Of a stretch of DNA of 64,000 nucleotides, positions 8,806 to 17,787 are shown piece by piece. A program made the translations under genes and the position numbers. Position 1 is the first letter of the stretch; every line of letters starts with the position of its first letter. The DNA is from Lachnospiraceae bacterium (GTDB lineage Bacteria; Bacillota; Clostridia; Lachnospirales; Lachnospiraceae). Below the pieces are notes generated by a model, which saw nothing but the letters and a program-made list of their open reading frames with translations, was not told the origin of the DNA and did no database searches. The stretch is taken from assembly GCA_004557975.1 (NCBI GenBank), contig SFEV01000002.1, positions 1-64,000 of the forward strand. Reading direction: 5' to 3'.

Positions 8806-9651
8806 TTATTCCGCCTCCCTCGATCTTGTTGCCCGCAGCTGAATCAGTGCGACGGCAAATACAATAACGGTAAATACAACTGCCTTCGCCTGTCCCACAC
8901 CCGCAAAGCCTACACGGTTATAATAGGTATTACTGATATCCAGTGCCAGCATCGCTGTCTGGTTGGCGGGAGCACCGCCTGTAAGAGCAAGGTTCTGGTC
9001 GTACATCTTGAAGCAGTCTGTCAGTGAAAGGAAGCTGCAGACTGTAACCGTGGACATAACGAGCGGAATGACAATGCTCTTAAGTGTCTGCCAGTAATTT
9101 GCACCGTCAATGCTGGCAGCCTCATACAGATCTCCCGGGATTGCCTGGATACCTGCAATGTAGATAATCATCAGATAACCGATCTTCTGCCAGTTATACA
9201 GAATAATGATACCCCAGTATCCGTAGGTTGCACTGTATGTGAGGTCCGCGCCTGTCAGGTTGATGAGGATACCGTTCAGAAGCAGCTGCCAGATATAACC
9301 GAGGATGATACCGCCGATCAGGTTCGGAAGGAAGAAAATTGTACGATAAACGTTTGTACCCTTCAGTCCCTTCGTCAGGAGCAGTGCCAGCGCAAAGGAG
9401 AGCACATTTGTACTGATTACGCCCACTACCGCAACTTTTACAGTAAACCACAGCGCAGAAAGGAATCCGCTGCTGTCTTTAAAGACAAACATGTAGTTTG
9501 TCAGTCCCACCCACTTGGCATTTCCGATCGTCTTGAAATTACAGAAGGACAGATACAGCCCCATAACGAACGGAATTGCGAATGCAACCAGGAATGCAGC
9601 CAGTGTGGGGATCATAAATATCGCAAAATATCTTTTATACGTTTTCTGCAT
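8806..9651 (-). CDS. Sugar ABC transporter permease, MalF-type
   Basis: This 281-residue CUT1 permease has an N-terminal span (YFAIFMIPTLAAFLVAFAIPF) and the EAA loop in DLYEAASIDGANYWQT. It pairs with the MalG-type protein encoded directly downstream. The gene is separated from the binding-protein gene by 133 bases that contain a long hairpin (9677-9739), which probably lowers permease expression relative to the binding protein. Confidence 0.93.
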   Translation of the reverse strand: MQKTYKRYFAIFMIPTLAAFLVAFAIPFVMGLYLSFCNFKTIGNAKWVGLTNYMFVFKDSSGFLSALWFTVKVAVVGVISTNVLSFALALLLTKGLKGTNVYRTIFFLPNLIGGIILGYIWQLLLNGILINLTGADLTYSATYGYWGIIILYNWQKIGYLMIIYIAGIQAIPGDLYEAASIDGANYWQTLKSIVIPLVMSTVTVCSFLSLTDCFKMYDQNLALTGGAPANQTAMLALDISNTYYNRVGFAGVGQAKAVVFTVIVFAVALIQLRATRSREAE

Positions 9652-9676
9652 TACTCTCTCTCCTCATTTCAGTAAA

Positions 9677-9739
9677 AGGGGGCTGCCGCAAAACGCTACA
9701 GGGTCTCTGTGTCCCTTACGCATTTTGCAACAGCCCCCT
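9677..9739 (-). terminator. Intercistronic hairpin between binding protein and permeases
   Basis: On the minus strand AGGGGGCTGTTGCAAAA pairs with TTTTGCGGCAGCCCCCT, with one internal mismatch region, and is followed by TTTTACTG. The short T-run suggests partial termination or an RNA-stabilising stem rather than a full stop. It would favour high binding-protein and lower permease levels, as described for malE-malF in E. coli. Confidence 0.7.
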
Positions 9740-9784
9740 ATCAGGTATTTCTATAATACGTTAAACAGCTTTATTTCAGGCGGA

Positions 9785-11137
9785 TTAGTTTCCGTTAGCC
9801 ATGTTTGTGTATTCAGCCTCAACTGCCCAGCTGTCAACTGCTGCTGCAACAACATCATCCCACTCCATCTGGCCCTGAGCGTACATAAGCATGTTAGCGC
9901 CAAATGCATCTTTCCATGTCTGGTTCGGAATCAGGTTGCAAACCGGCGGATACTCCTTCTTGCCAGCTGCTGCGATTGAGTTTGCACTTGCGAACAGCGG
10001 GTTTGTATATGTAGCATCTGCCATTGTTGTGAACGGAGTTACGAACTGAAGCTTCTCAGCTACCATTGCCTTACCTGTTTCAGAGCTGAACAGCCAGGAA
10101 AGGAAATCAGCTGCTGCCTTCTGTGTAGCTTCATCAGACTGAGAGTTGATGCATACATACTGAGAACCTGTTACGCTCAGACCCATGTCAGCCTCTCCGT
10201 CAACACCGATGGAAATCGGGATAAAGATAACATCTTCGTCAGCTACAGCCTTGCCCTCTGTGCTGGAGATTGTGTTCCATGCCCAGTCACCGTTCTGGAT
10301 CATAGCACACTGTCCAAGAGCGAACTCAGCCATGGAGTCGTCTACAGACTTTGTACCAACCAGTGTCGGCTCAACTACGGAGTTGTTCAGGTACAGATCC
10401 ATGATGTTCTTCATGCCGTCTGAATATGCAAATGTGAAATCCGGAATCGCTCCGTTTACATCTGTGTCAGCGCCCCACTCCCAGTAAAGCGGAATGTTCA
10501 TCAGATGTGTCTGATATCTCCAGTCATCGCCTGCCTTCAGGGATGTGGAACCGAATACGCCCTGAATTCCCAGCTCGTCCTTCAGTGCTGTCATATCCTC
10601 TACAACTGCTTTCAGAGCGTCGAATGTGTACAGATCATCAACAGATGTGTACTCTGTGGATTTGTTCGGTGATGCGAAGTATGCTTCAAGGATAGCCTTG
10701 TTAGCAATGATTCCCCAGTGCTCCAGAGCGTAGGAAACACCGTAAATGTATCCGTTGCCATCGTTCAGTGTGTAGGAATCATCCATGCAGTAGCTGTAAA
10801 GCTCTGTGCCGGAAAGATCTGAAATGTAATCTTTCCATGTGTTCAGCATGTTTGTGCTGTCAACAACGAAGATAGCCGGAGCTTCTGTGCTGTCCATACG
10901 TGCTGTCAGAGTAGCCTCGTACTGACCTGAAGCAGCAGTCTCGATCTTCATATCAATGCCTGTCTCCTCTGTGTAAGCTGCTGCGATTTCATTCATAGCG
11001 TCTGCTACTTCCGGCTTGTAGTTCAGCCAGCGAAGTGTGCCTGAGAAAGACTCTTCTGCATTAGCTGTCATGCAGCCAGCAAACATAGAAGCAGTCATGG
11101 TAGCTGCAAGCAGCCAGGAAAGTGTTTTCTTTGCCAT
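9785..11137 (-). CDS. Sugar ABC transporter solute-binding lipoprotein
   Basis: This 450-residue extracellular CUT1 binding protein starts with a lipoprotein signal ending in the lipobox FAGC (Cys 21), which anchors it to the membrane. The mature region shows the family pattern: LRWLNYKPEVADAMNEIAAAYTEETGI at the start, and a later QCAMIQNGDWAW plus AADFLSWLFSSETGKAM. It is the first gene of the alpha-glucan operon. GGGAGG lies seven bases before the ATG. The start is unambiguous. Confidence 0.93.
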   Translation of the reverse strand: MAKKTLSWLLAATMTASMFAGCMTANAEESFSGTLRWLNYKPEVADAMNEIAAAYTEETGIDMKIETAASGQYEATLTARMDSTEAPAIFVVDSTNMLNTWKDYISDLSGTELYSYCMDDSYTLNDGNGYIYGVSYALEHWGIIANKAILEAYFASPNKSTEYTSVDDLYTFDALKAVVEDMTALKDELGIQGVFGSTSLKAGDDWRYQTHLMNIPLYWEWGADTDVNGAIPDFTFAYSDGMKNIMDLYLNNSVVEPTLVGTKSVDDSMAEFALGQCAMIQNGDWAWNTISSTEGKAVADEDVIFIPISIGVDGEADMGLSVTGSQYVCINSQSDEATQKAAADFLSWLFSSETGKAMVAEKLQFVTPFTTMADATYTNPLFASANSIAAAGKKEYPPVCNLIPNQTWKDAFGANMLMYAQGQMEWDDVVAAAVDSWAVEAEYTNMANGN

Positions 11138-11177
11138 AATAATCCTCCCATTGTTTTGTTTTGTTGTTTTTTGTTTT

Positions 11178-11213
11178 CGGTTTCGTTCCCGGATTCGTTT
11201 TCGGTAACGTTTC
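11178..11213. repeat. Three tandem 12-base units in the maltose-operon leader
   Basis: Units CGGTTTCGTTCC, CGGATTCGTTTT and CGGTAACGTTTC follow without gaps, and a partial fourth begins at 11214. The third unit overlaps the presumed LacI operator. The array is between the promoter -10 box (11228) and the binding-protein ATG. Confidence 0.65.
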
Positions 11214-11214
11214 C
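11203..11214. promoter_or_regulatory. Presumed MalR/LacI operator
   Basis: GGTAACGTTTCC is a near-palindrome centred on CG, as is usual for LacI-family sites. It lies 14 bases downstream of the -10 box, in a position to block the alpha-glucan operon. Confidence 0.5.
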
Positions 11215-11227
11215 GGTTGTTGATCTA

Positions 11228-11256
11228 AAGATATCACACTTTTTCAGTCATTGCAA
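11228..11256 (-). promoter_or_regulatory. Promoter of the alpha-glucan transport operon
   Basis: On the minus strand TTGCAA (11251-11256), a 17-base spacer and TATCTT (11228-11233) stand about 95 bases before the binding-protein ATG. Confidence 0.55.
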
Positions 11257-11344
11257 TCCCTTTATTATTCTTCTCCTGTTTTTACAATTTGCAGCCTTTC
11301 TTTTTATGCATTATTCACAAATTATTTTCTGTTTCTTCTATAAT

Positions 11345-11401
11345 AAAAGGGTTCCTCACAGCTTTCATGCCATCCGGCACTGCTTCTGCGGAAACCCTTT
11401 T
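11345..11401 (-). terminator. Terminator after the oligo-1,6-glucosidase gene
   Basis: On the minus strand AAAAGGGTTTCC pairs with GGAACCCTTTT across a long loop and is followed by ATTATAG. It separates the sucrose/isomaltose locus from the alpha-glucan operon, which starts from its own promoter at 11228-11256. Confidence 0.7.
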
Positions 11402-11445
11402 TTTATCTGACTGTTTTCTTCTGTTTATCTGTATTTATTCAGTTT

Positions 11446-13119
11446 TTATTTCATTTCTGCCGTCCGCTGTTTTTTCAGCATGACAGCTTCGTACGGTCTC
11501 AGTGTTCCTGATGCAGACGGTGATTCATAATTGCCGATCAGAACCTCTGCATCGGTCCAGTCCTCATCCATGCTGAATGCTACCGTATCCGCGGTAAAAT
11601 TGCACAGTACCAGCAGTCTGGTCTTTTCATCTGTCCTTGTATACGCAAAGACGGAGGAATCCTCCGGAAGCAGAAGCTCATATCTTCCATCCACGAGAAC
11701 ACTGTGCTTTTTGCGCAGAGCAATCAGTTTCCGGTAATAATGGAAAATGGAATTTCCGTCCTGAACCTGACTGTATGCATTAATCTGTTTATAATTGGGA
11801 TTTACTTTCAGCCACGGTGTGCCTGTGGTGAAACCGCCGTTTGGTGCATCACTCCACTGCATCGGCGTGCGCGCGTTGTCACGCCCCTTGGCATAGATGG
11901 CTTCCATGAGCTCCTCCTCGGGATACCCGGCTGCCTTCCGCTCACGGTACATGCCCAGAAGCTCAATATCCTGATACTCACTGAGCTCCATCCGGATATT
12001 TGTCATACCCAGCTCCTGCCCCTGATAAATATAGGGAGTTCCCTGCATGCCATGAAGAAGCGTCGCAAGCATTTTTGCTGACTCGATACGGTACTCCCGG
12101 TCGTTGCCAAACCGGGACACGGATCTGGGCAGGTCATGATTCTCAAAGAACAGGCTGTTCCAACCCCTCTGATACAGCTCTGTCTGCCATTTTGACAGCA
12201 CCTGCTTGAATTTCAGAAACGGCAGAGGCGCCAGATCCCACTTGGTCTTTCCCTCCTGCTGATCCAGAGAAATATGCTCAAACTGAAAAACCATAGAAAG
12301 CTCGGAGCCGTCCGGATTACTGTACAGCAATGCCCGTTCCGGTGTGGCGCTCCATGCTTCGCCCACGGTCACAAGATCGGTGTTGCAAAATACAGCTTTG
12401 CTCATCTCCTTAATGTAGGGATGCAGCATCGTCCCCTCTTTTGTTATCATCTTATCCACTTCTTTGCCGAACAGATCCACCACATCGAGACGGAAGCCGC
12501 CCACTCCGCGGTCTGCCCACCACCTGAGCATTTCATGAACCTCATGGCGGACCTCCGGGTTCTCCCAATTCAGGTCCGGCTGCTTCTCGGAAAACAGATG
12601 GAGATAGTACTGTCCGCACTCCGGCACCCATGTCCACGCAGAACCGCCAAATGCTGATTTCAGCTCATTGGGAGGTGTCCCCTCCTCTCCATCCCGCCAT
12701 ATATAATAATTGTGATACGGATTGCTGCGGCTCTTTTTTGCCTCCCGGAACCATACGTGTTCATCCGAAGAATGATTCACAACCACATCCATGATAATCC
12801 GGATATTGCGCTTCTTTGCCTCCGCAATCAGCTCATCCATGTCCGCCAGCGTTCCGAAAATCGGATCAATATCCCTGTAATCTGAAATATCGTAGCCGTT
12901 GTCGTCCTGCGGCGACCTGTACACCGGTGAGAGCCACACCGCATCCACACCAAGCTCCTGCAGATAATCCAGCCTGCTGATAATACCCTGAAGATCGCCG
13001 ATCCCGTCACCGTTGCTGTCGCAGAAGCTGCGCGGGTAAATCTGATAAATTACGGCACTCTTCCACCACGGCTGCTGTTTTTCAGATATATTTCTGTCCT
13101 TCAAAGCTTCCTTCCCCAT
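11446..13119 (-). CDS. malL: Oligo-1,6-glucosidase-type GH13 alpha-glucosidase
   Basis: This 557-residue GH13_31 enzyme is cytoplasmic and has no signal peptide. The calcium-binding loop SNGDGIGDLQGI (35-46), nucleophile Asp212 in GFRLDVVDL, acid/base Glu254 in TVGEAW and transition-state Asp329 in FENHDLPR are all present. The valine right after the nucleophile is known to accompany alpha-1,6 activity in this subfamily, so isomaltose, panose or isomaltulose are likely substrates. It starts 15 bases after the amylosucrase-type gene ends and is the last gene of that unit. A sucrose-active variant is possible. Confidence 0.92.
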   Translation of the reverse strand: MGKEALKDRNISEKQQPWWKSAVIYQIYPRSFCDSNGDGIGDLQGIISRLDYLQELGVDAVWLSPVYRSPQDDNGYDISDYRDIDPIFGTLADMDELIAEAKKRNIRIIMDVVVNHSSDEHVWFREAKKSRSNPYHNYYIWRDGEEGTPPNELKSAFGGSAWTWVPECGQYYLHLFSEKQPDLNWENPEVRHEVHEMLRWWADRGVGGFRLDVVDLFGKEVDKMITKEGTMLHPYIKEMSKAVFCNTDLVTVGEAWSATPERALLYSNPDGSELSMVFQFEHISLDQQEGKTKWDLAPLPFLKFKQVLSKWQTELYQRGWNSLFFENHDLPRSVSRFGNDREYRIESAKMLATLLHGMQGTPYIYQGQELGMTNIRMELSEYQDIELLGMYRERKAAGYPEEELMEAIYAKGRDNARTPMQWSDAPNGGFTTGTPWLKVNPNYKQINAYSQVQDGNSIFHYYRKLIALRKKHSVLVDGRYELLLPEDSSVFAYTRTDEKTRLLVLCNFTADTVAFSMDEDWTDAEVLIGNYESPSASGTLRPYEAVMLKKQRTAEMK

Positions 13120-13134
13120 ATCTGTTTTCCTCTT

Positions 13135-15222
13135 TTATTTTCTTTTCAGCCAGTAAAATCCGTTGCCAGGCATCATCACACCGGACGCTGCCATCTCTTT
13201 CCCTGAAATCAGGTCGACATACATGCCGTCCTGCTCATTAATCCAGGCCATCTTATCAAATTCGCTGAAGTTGAACAGACCGATCAGCTTTTCTCCGCCG
13301 TACTCCCGCACAATGCAGATTACCGACTGCTCATACGTCTCCAGTGTATGGAACCCTGCATTGGAGACAAACACCTTCTCCTGCGCACGGATCGTCTCAA
13401 GCTGCTTCAGGCCGTGGAAAATTCTTTCCGAGACACTGCCCTTTTCGCTGATTTTGTCCACCAGCTCCCAGTTGAACCTGCCTCTGTGGATATAGCGGGA
13501 GTCCGGCGCTTTGTGCGGATCATTCTTGTACGTATAGTCATTGACCTGTCCCACCTCGTCACCGCTGTAAAGCATCGGAATACCGGACTGTGTAAACATA
13601 AACGCATGCAGCATCAAATCACGGTCAATCGCATACTGCATCTGTTCCTCATCCTGCTCAAAGCCTGCCTTTTCCACTCCGCACATGGAAGCGGCCGTTC
13701 CGCAGAACCGTGCATCTCCCGTTACCGGGTCATAATTGTACAGTTCTCCGCGGCTGTAGCTGCCCTCTGCATTTCCTGTAAAGAACGAATTGATATACTC
13801 CTTGTGAGAGCGCTCATCCATTCCCCACCAGCGCAGCGTACCGTAATCCAGTCCCCATCCGATGTCATCGTGGCATCTCAGATAATTCAGGAAAACGTAA
13901 TCCTTCGGAAGGCCTGCCAGTACATCCATCTGAAGCTTCAGAAGTCTCGCATCTCTCGTCGCCAGAGAATTCCACATGGTCGCCATGGTCGTCACATTGT
14001 ACAGCATATGGCATTCCGGCTTCTCCACTGTTCCGAAATACGGTGCCACCTTGGACGGTTCCATAACCACCTCTCCAAGCAGCAGAATTCCGGGACACAC
14101 AATCTCTCCGATCATACGCATCATGCGCACGATCGTGTGAACCTGGGGAAGATTGCGGCAGTCTGTTCCCAGCGTCTTCCAGATATACGGTACCGCGTCA
14201 ATGCGGATCACGTCAATTCCCGCATTTGCGAAGAACAGGAAGTTGTACATCATCTCATTGAACACCCGCGGATTGCGGTAATTCAGATCCCACTGGTACG
14301 GGTAAAAGGTCGTCATCACATAATGTCCGATCTCCGGATAATACGTAAAGTTGCCCGGCGCCGTCGTCGGAAATACCTGTGGCACCGTCTTCTCGTACTG
14401 CTTCGGAATCGTATCGTTATGGAAGAAGAAATAGCGGCTCATGTATTCGCCCTCTCCCCTCTTCGCGCGCACTGCCCACTCGTGATCCTCCGAGGTATGG
14501 TTCATAACAAAGTCCATGCATACACTCATATCTCTCTCATGGCATGCCTCTGTCACCTCTTCGAGATCTTCCATGGTGCCAAGCTCCGGCTGTACCTTCC
14601 GGAAGTTTGACACTGCATATCCGCCGTCCGAACGCCCCTTCGGTGTCTCCAGCAGCGGCATCAGGTGCACGTAATTGACACGGCATTCTTTCAGGTAATC
14701 CAGCTTTGCCTTCACTCCCTGGAGATTGCCGGCGAAATTGTCCACGTAAAGCATCATTCCCATCATATCATTCTGTTTGAACCAGTCGGGATTTGCTTCG
14801 CGCCTGCGGTCAAGCTTCTTGAGGGATTCTTTTCTCTCCCGGTAAAAACGGTACATCTGACTGCACAGCTCGTCAAACATCCAGTCATTCTGATACAGCT
14901 CCGTGTACAGCCATTTCAGCTCCTCAAAGTGACGCTCAAAACGCACATGATATTCGAGATCGTCGTACTCATGGCCTGTATCCGCTGCTTTCGCCTGTTC
15001 CTGTCTTGTCTCGGGTTCAGCCTTCTTCACTTCCTTCACCTGTTCGGCCTCCGGCTCAGCCTTCTTCACTTCCTTCACCTGTTCAGCCTCCGGCTCAGCC
15101 TTCTTCACTTCCTTCACCTGTTCAGCCTTCTTCACTTCCTTCACCTGTTCAGCCTCCGGCTCAGCCTTTTTCACCACCCGCGACTGTATCTGTTCCTTCT
15201 TTATTTGTGTTTTCTTCTGCAT
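13135..15222 (-). CDS. Amylosucrase-type GH13_4 enzyme with charged repeat N-terminus
   Basis: This 695-residue enzyme belongs to GH13_4, which acts on sucrose either by hydrolysis or by building alpha-glucan. Asp342 in VIRIDAVPY, Glu384 in LLGEVVM and Asp452 in LRCHDDIGW form the catalytic triad. The segment SGDEVGQVNDYTYKNDP is typical of the subfamily. Residues 1-80 are an unusual extension of Lys/Glu/Ala/Val repeats (unit AEPEAEQVKEVKK at about 20-67) with no signal peptide, so it is a charged tail on a cytoplasmic enzyme. The family part begins near residue 88. GGAGG precedes the ATG. It lies between GH32 and GH13_31 genes in a sucrose-type operon. Whether it polymerises or hydrolyses is undecided. 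Confidence 0.9.
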   Translation of the reverse strand: MQKKTQIKKEQIQSRVVKKAEPEAEQVKEVKKAEQVKEVKKAEPEAEQVKEVKKAEPEAEQVKEVKKAEPETRQEQAKAADTGHEYDDLEYHVRFERHFEELKWLYTELYQNDWMFDELCSQMYRFYRERKESLKKLDRRREANPDWFKQNDMMGMMLYVDNFAGNLQGVKAKLDYLKECRVNYVHLMPLLETPKGRSDGGYAVSNFRKVQPELGTMEDLEEVTEACHERDMSVCMDFVMNHTSEDHEWAVRAKRGEGEYMSRYFFFHNDTIPKQYEKTVPQVFPTTAPGNFTYYPEIGHYVMTTFYPYQWDLNYRNPRVFNEMMYNFLFFANAGIDVIRIDAVPYIWKTLGTDCRNLPQVHTIVRMMRMIGEIVCPGILLLGEVVMEPSKVAPYFGTVEKPECHMLYNVTTMATMWNSLATRDARLLKLQMDVLAGLPKDYVFLNYLRCHDDIGWGLDYGTLRWWGMDERSHKEYINSFFTGNAEGSYSRGELYNYDPVTGDARFCGTAASMCGVEKAGFEQDEEQMQYAIDRDLMLHAFMFTQSGIPMLYSGDEVGQVNDYTYKNDPHKAPDSRYIHRGRFNWELVDKISEKGSVSERIFHGLKQLETIRAQEKVFVSNAGFHTLETYEQSVICIVREYGGEKLIGLFNFSEFDKMAWINEQDGMYVDLISGKEMAASGVMMPGNGFYWLKRK
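15023..15166 (-). repeat. 39-base tandem coding repeat in the GH13_4 gene
   Basis: Three 39-base copies (15023-15061, 15062-15100, 15128-15166) surround one shortened 27-base copy (15101-15127). All differences keep the frame. The copies are almost identical at the DNA level, which suggests recent expansion or contraction. Confidence 0.9.
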
Positions 15223-15233
15223 GAGTCTCCTCC

Positions 15234-16751
15234 TTACGGCTGCCAGATATATATCCGGCCCATGCCTGCGCAGCCTTTCATACTGATTTTTCCGTGAAGC
15301 TGATCAGAGCACGTCTCATAGTACGCATTCTCTGTGCCATGATTTCCGTGAATTTCGATGACCTCACGGTCCACGATAATATGAATTTCCTTCAGCGGCT
15401 CTTCCAGCGTGGTCGTCTCACTGCCATATCGAATCTCACGGCCGCCGATGGTCAGCTCCTGTCCGTAGATAGAGACAGTAAACGTACCCTCAGCCTGCGG
15501 ATACAGCTCAACCTCAGCCACGGCATCCTCCCGTATCTCTACAGAAAATTCTCCGTCATTCCAGTTGAACTCTGTAATTTTTTCTTTTGTCTCCTCATAT
15601 TCCCGGACAGGGAGCATGGAAAGAATCTTCTCATCCCCGCGTTTCACCAGTTTCAGCTCCCTTGGAATTCCCATCATTCCCGTATACAGCCTGCCTTTGT
15701 TGAGGGTGCGCAGCCATGGAACGGCAATCACTCTGTCCTGTACGCCGCTGTACGACTGTGCCGCATACGGAAGCTTCGTTCTGTATGCCTTTTTCTGCAC
15801 ACCATCGGTAGAAAACGTATATCCGTCAAACTCACCGATATAGTAAAAACCGTCTGCGCTGGTGAACACCCAGACCTTTTCTCCTTCACAGTCCAGTCTG
15901 TACAGATCCGGACATTCCCACGCCTCAGGCAATATGATACTGTCTGTCTTTTTCCAGTCTTTCAGGTTTTCAGAACGGAAAAATCCGAACTCATTTCCCT
16001 GGATCCAGAGCACCATAATATATGCGGAAGATTCCTCATGCCAGAAAACCTTCGGATCTCTGCTGTCCTGACGGATCACCCCTATGGTCGGATCCGGTAT
16101 TTTGGTAAGAGTTGTTCCCTCGTCTGTACTGTACGCAATCTTCTGAGTAAAGGCGGTACCTTCACTCCACGGGTTGATGCCTCCTGCAGCGGAATAATAA
16201 AACAGCAGCGCATCCTCCGGCAGTCCCAGCATTCCCTTTTCATTGACAATGCCGCATCCCGAATAGACAGCTCCGCTCTCATCCGGATACATCACCGTGT
16301 CGAGCTGTTTAAAATGCAGCAGGTCACTGCTGGCCGCATGTCCCCAGGACATGTTCTGCCACTGTGTATTCATGGGATTATACTGAAAATACAGGTGATA
16401 CATTCCGTTGTGGTACACAAGACCGTTGGGATCGTTGATCCAGCCCCTGTCCGCCGTAAAATGGATCATCGGCCTGGTCAGCTTCTCCCGATCCCCACTG
16501 TCGCTCTGACAGATGTTTTCAAAAAAGGATGCATCGAAATCCCCTTTCAGGGTCAGCTCTCTGCCTTCATACTGATCTATCCTCAGATAGCTGATATAAT
16601 CATATTTCACATGCTCTGCGTCCGCGCACACCGGTACCAGAAATTCGTACAGCTTTTTATTTCCGAGGAAAATTTCAAGCTTCTCCTCCGGACATTCTGC
16701 CTGTATCGGAATCCCCATATAAACTTTTTCAGCTTTTATCTTATACTCCAT
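15234..16751 (-). CDS. GH32 beta-fructosidase (sucrose / fructo-oligosaccharide hydrolase)
   Basis: This 505-residue GH32 enzyme cleaves terminal fructose from sucrose or fructans. The nucleophile is Asp107 in GWINDPNG, the transition-state Asp232 is in SRDPKVFW, and the acid/base Glu279 is in WECPDLY. About 90 residues precede the five-bladed propeller, and a beta-sandwich follows it. There is no signal peptide, so it should be cytoplasmic. The ATG at 16751 has GGAGG five bases upstream; the longer frame to 16856 runs through a palindromic repeat and lacks a ribosome site. It is followed 11 bases later by the amylosucrase-type gene. Confidence 0.92.
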   Translation of the reverse strand: MEYKIKAEKVYMGIPIQAECPEEKLEIFLGNKKLYEFLVPVCADAEHVKYDYISYLRIDQYEGRELTLKGDFDASFFENICQSDSGDREKLTRPMIHFTADRGWINDPNGLVYHNGMYHLYFQYNPMNTQWQNMSWGHAASSDLLHFKQLDTVMYPDESGAVYSGCGIVNEKGMLGLPEDALLFYYSAAGGINPWSEGTAFTQKIAYSTDEGTTLTKIPDPTIGVIRQDSRDPKVFWHEESSAYIMVLWIQGNEFGFFRSENLKDWKKTDSIILPEAWECPDLYRLDCEGEKVWVFTSADGFYYIGEFDGYTFSTDGVQKKAYRTKLPYAAQSYSGVQDRVIAVPWLRTLNKGRLYTGMMGIPRELKLVKRGDEKILSMLPVREYEETKEKITEFNWNDGEFSVEIREDAVAEVELYPQAEGTFTVSIYGQELTIGGREIRYGSETTTLEEPLKEIHIIVDREVIEIHGNHGTENAYYETCSDQLHGKISMKGCAGMGRIYIWQP

Positions 16752-16785
16752 GTTGTCCTCCGTAATGATATTGCCATAAGATGAT

Positions 16786-16847
16786 GATACCAGGGTCAGA
16801 AGGTCATGCCGTTCATGCCTGCATGAAAAAGCATGACTTTGGGTATC
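16786..16847. repeat. Palindromic intergenic repeat, copy 1
   Basis: The element begins GATACC and ends GGTATC, with nested inverted parts (TCATGC/GCATGA and TTCATGC/GCATGAA). It shares TTCATGCCTGC and TGAAAAAGCATGAC with copy 2 at 20479-20535. It lies 35 bases upstream of the GH32 start. It resembles dispersed REP-type elements. Confidence 0.7.
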
Positions 16848-16870
16848 AGGGGTCAAAATGAATACAAAGA

Positions 16871-16914
16871 GGCCGCCGCAAGACAGATATATGTGTATCT
16901 TTCTGCGGCAGCCC
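16871..16914 (-). terminator. Hairpin after the second permease gene
   Basis: On the minus strand GGCTGCCGCAGAAAG pairs with CTTGCGGCGGCC, then TCTTTGTATT. The T-run is interrupted, so readthrough into the GH32 gene is plausible. No separate GH32 promoter was recognised with confidence. Confidence 0.6.
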
Positions 16915-16926
16915 TTCTGATTTACA

Positions 16927-17787
16927 TCAGCCTTTTACTGCACCTGATGTAACGCCTTCAACAATGTAGCGCTGCAGGAACAGGTACAGAATCAGAATCG
17001 GCAGCATGGCAAGAAGCAGAGCCGCCATGACAAGTCCAATGTCTGTGGAATACGTTCCGTAGAATACCTGTGTGGCAATCGGGATTGTATAAAGCTCCTT
17101 ACGTCCAAGTACAAGGCTCGGAAGGAGGTAGTCGTTCCAGAATGCCATGGCATCAATGATCGCTACTGTTGCAATGGTAGGCTTCAGCAGCGGGAATACA
17201 ATTCTCCAGAAAGTCTGCCATCTGTTGCAACCATCAATCAGTGCGGCCTCTTCCAGCTCAAGCGGAACATTTGTATGGATGGCACCGTGGAACATGAAAG
17301 TAGCCATGGATACAGAGAAACCGACATGCATCAGAATCAATGTGAGTCTGCTGTTCAGCACTCCGAAGATTCCTCCGTACAGAGACACCAGAGGAATCAT
17401 CAGTACCTGGAACGGGATAACCATGGATGCAATCATACCGGTAAACAGAAGCGCACACGCTTTCCATTTATTACGGACAATCACAAAGGCTGCCATGGAA
17501 GACACCAGCATGGTGAGCACGGTTGCACTTATTGTAATGATCAGGGAGTTTGTGAAAACTGTCACGAAATTCATTTTTTCCATGGCTTTCGGGAAGTTTT
17601 CCAGTGTAAATCCGTGCTCACCGATCAGTGCCAGCGGGTTGGATGTAATATCACCCTTTGTTTTGAATACGTTAATCACTACCAGAAGAAACGGAGTGAT
17701 AAACAGGAGGAACAGCACAATCAGTACTGCAATCATAATCGCATGGGATATTTTCTTTTTTCTCGCTGCTCTTGCATTATCATCCAT
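16927..17787 (-). CDS. Sugar ABC transporter permease, MalG-type (second system)
   Basis: This 286-residue CUT1 permease has six spans, the EAA loop in ELEEAALIDGCNRWQTFW, and the family ending EGVTSGAVKG. Its start overlaps the stop of the partner permease (TAATG), indicating translational coupling. Neighbouring GH32 and GH13 genes suggest sucrose, kestose-type oligosaccharides or isomalto-oligosaccharides as substrate. No ATPase gene is present in the locus. Confidence 0.93.
   Translation of the reverse strand: MDDNARAARKKKISHAIMIAVLIVLFLLFITPFLLVVINVFKTKGDITSNPLALIGEHGFTLENFPKAMEKMNFVTVFTNSLIITISATVLTMLVSSMAAFVIVRNKWKACALLFTGMIASMVIPFQVLMIPLVSLYGGIFGVLNSRLTLILMHVGFSVSMATFMFHGAIHTNVPLELEEAALIDGCNRWQTFWRIVFPLLKPTIATVAIIDAMAFWNDYLLPSLVLGRKELYTIPIATQVFYGTYSTDIGLVMAALLLAMLPILILYLFLQRYIVEGVTSGAVKG

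Noticed and set aside
13348..14610. Long plus-strand frames opposite the GH13_4, GH32, GH42, HflX and TPR genes
   Set aside because: They are antisense frames, with His/Arg/Cys-rich low-quality products and no ribosome sites.
15001..15170. A CRISPR-like repeat array
   Set aside because: The units abut with no spacers and encode a continuous peptide in frame; it is a coding tandem repeat.
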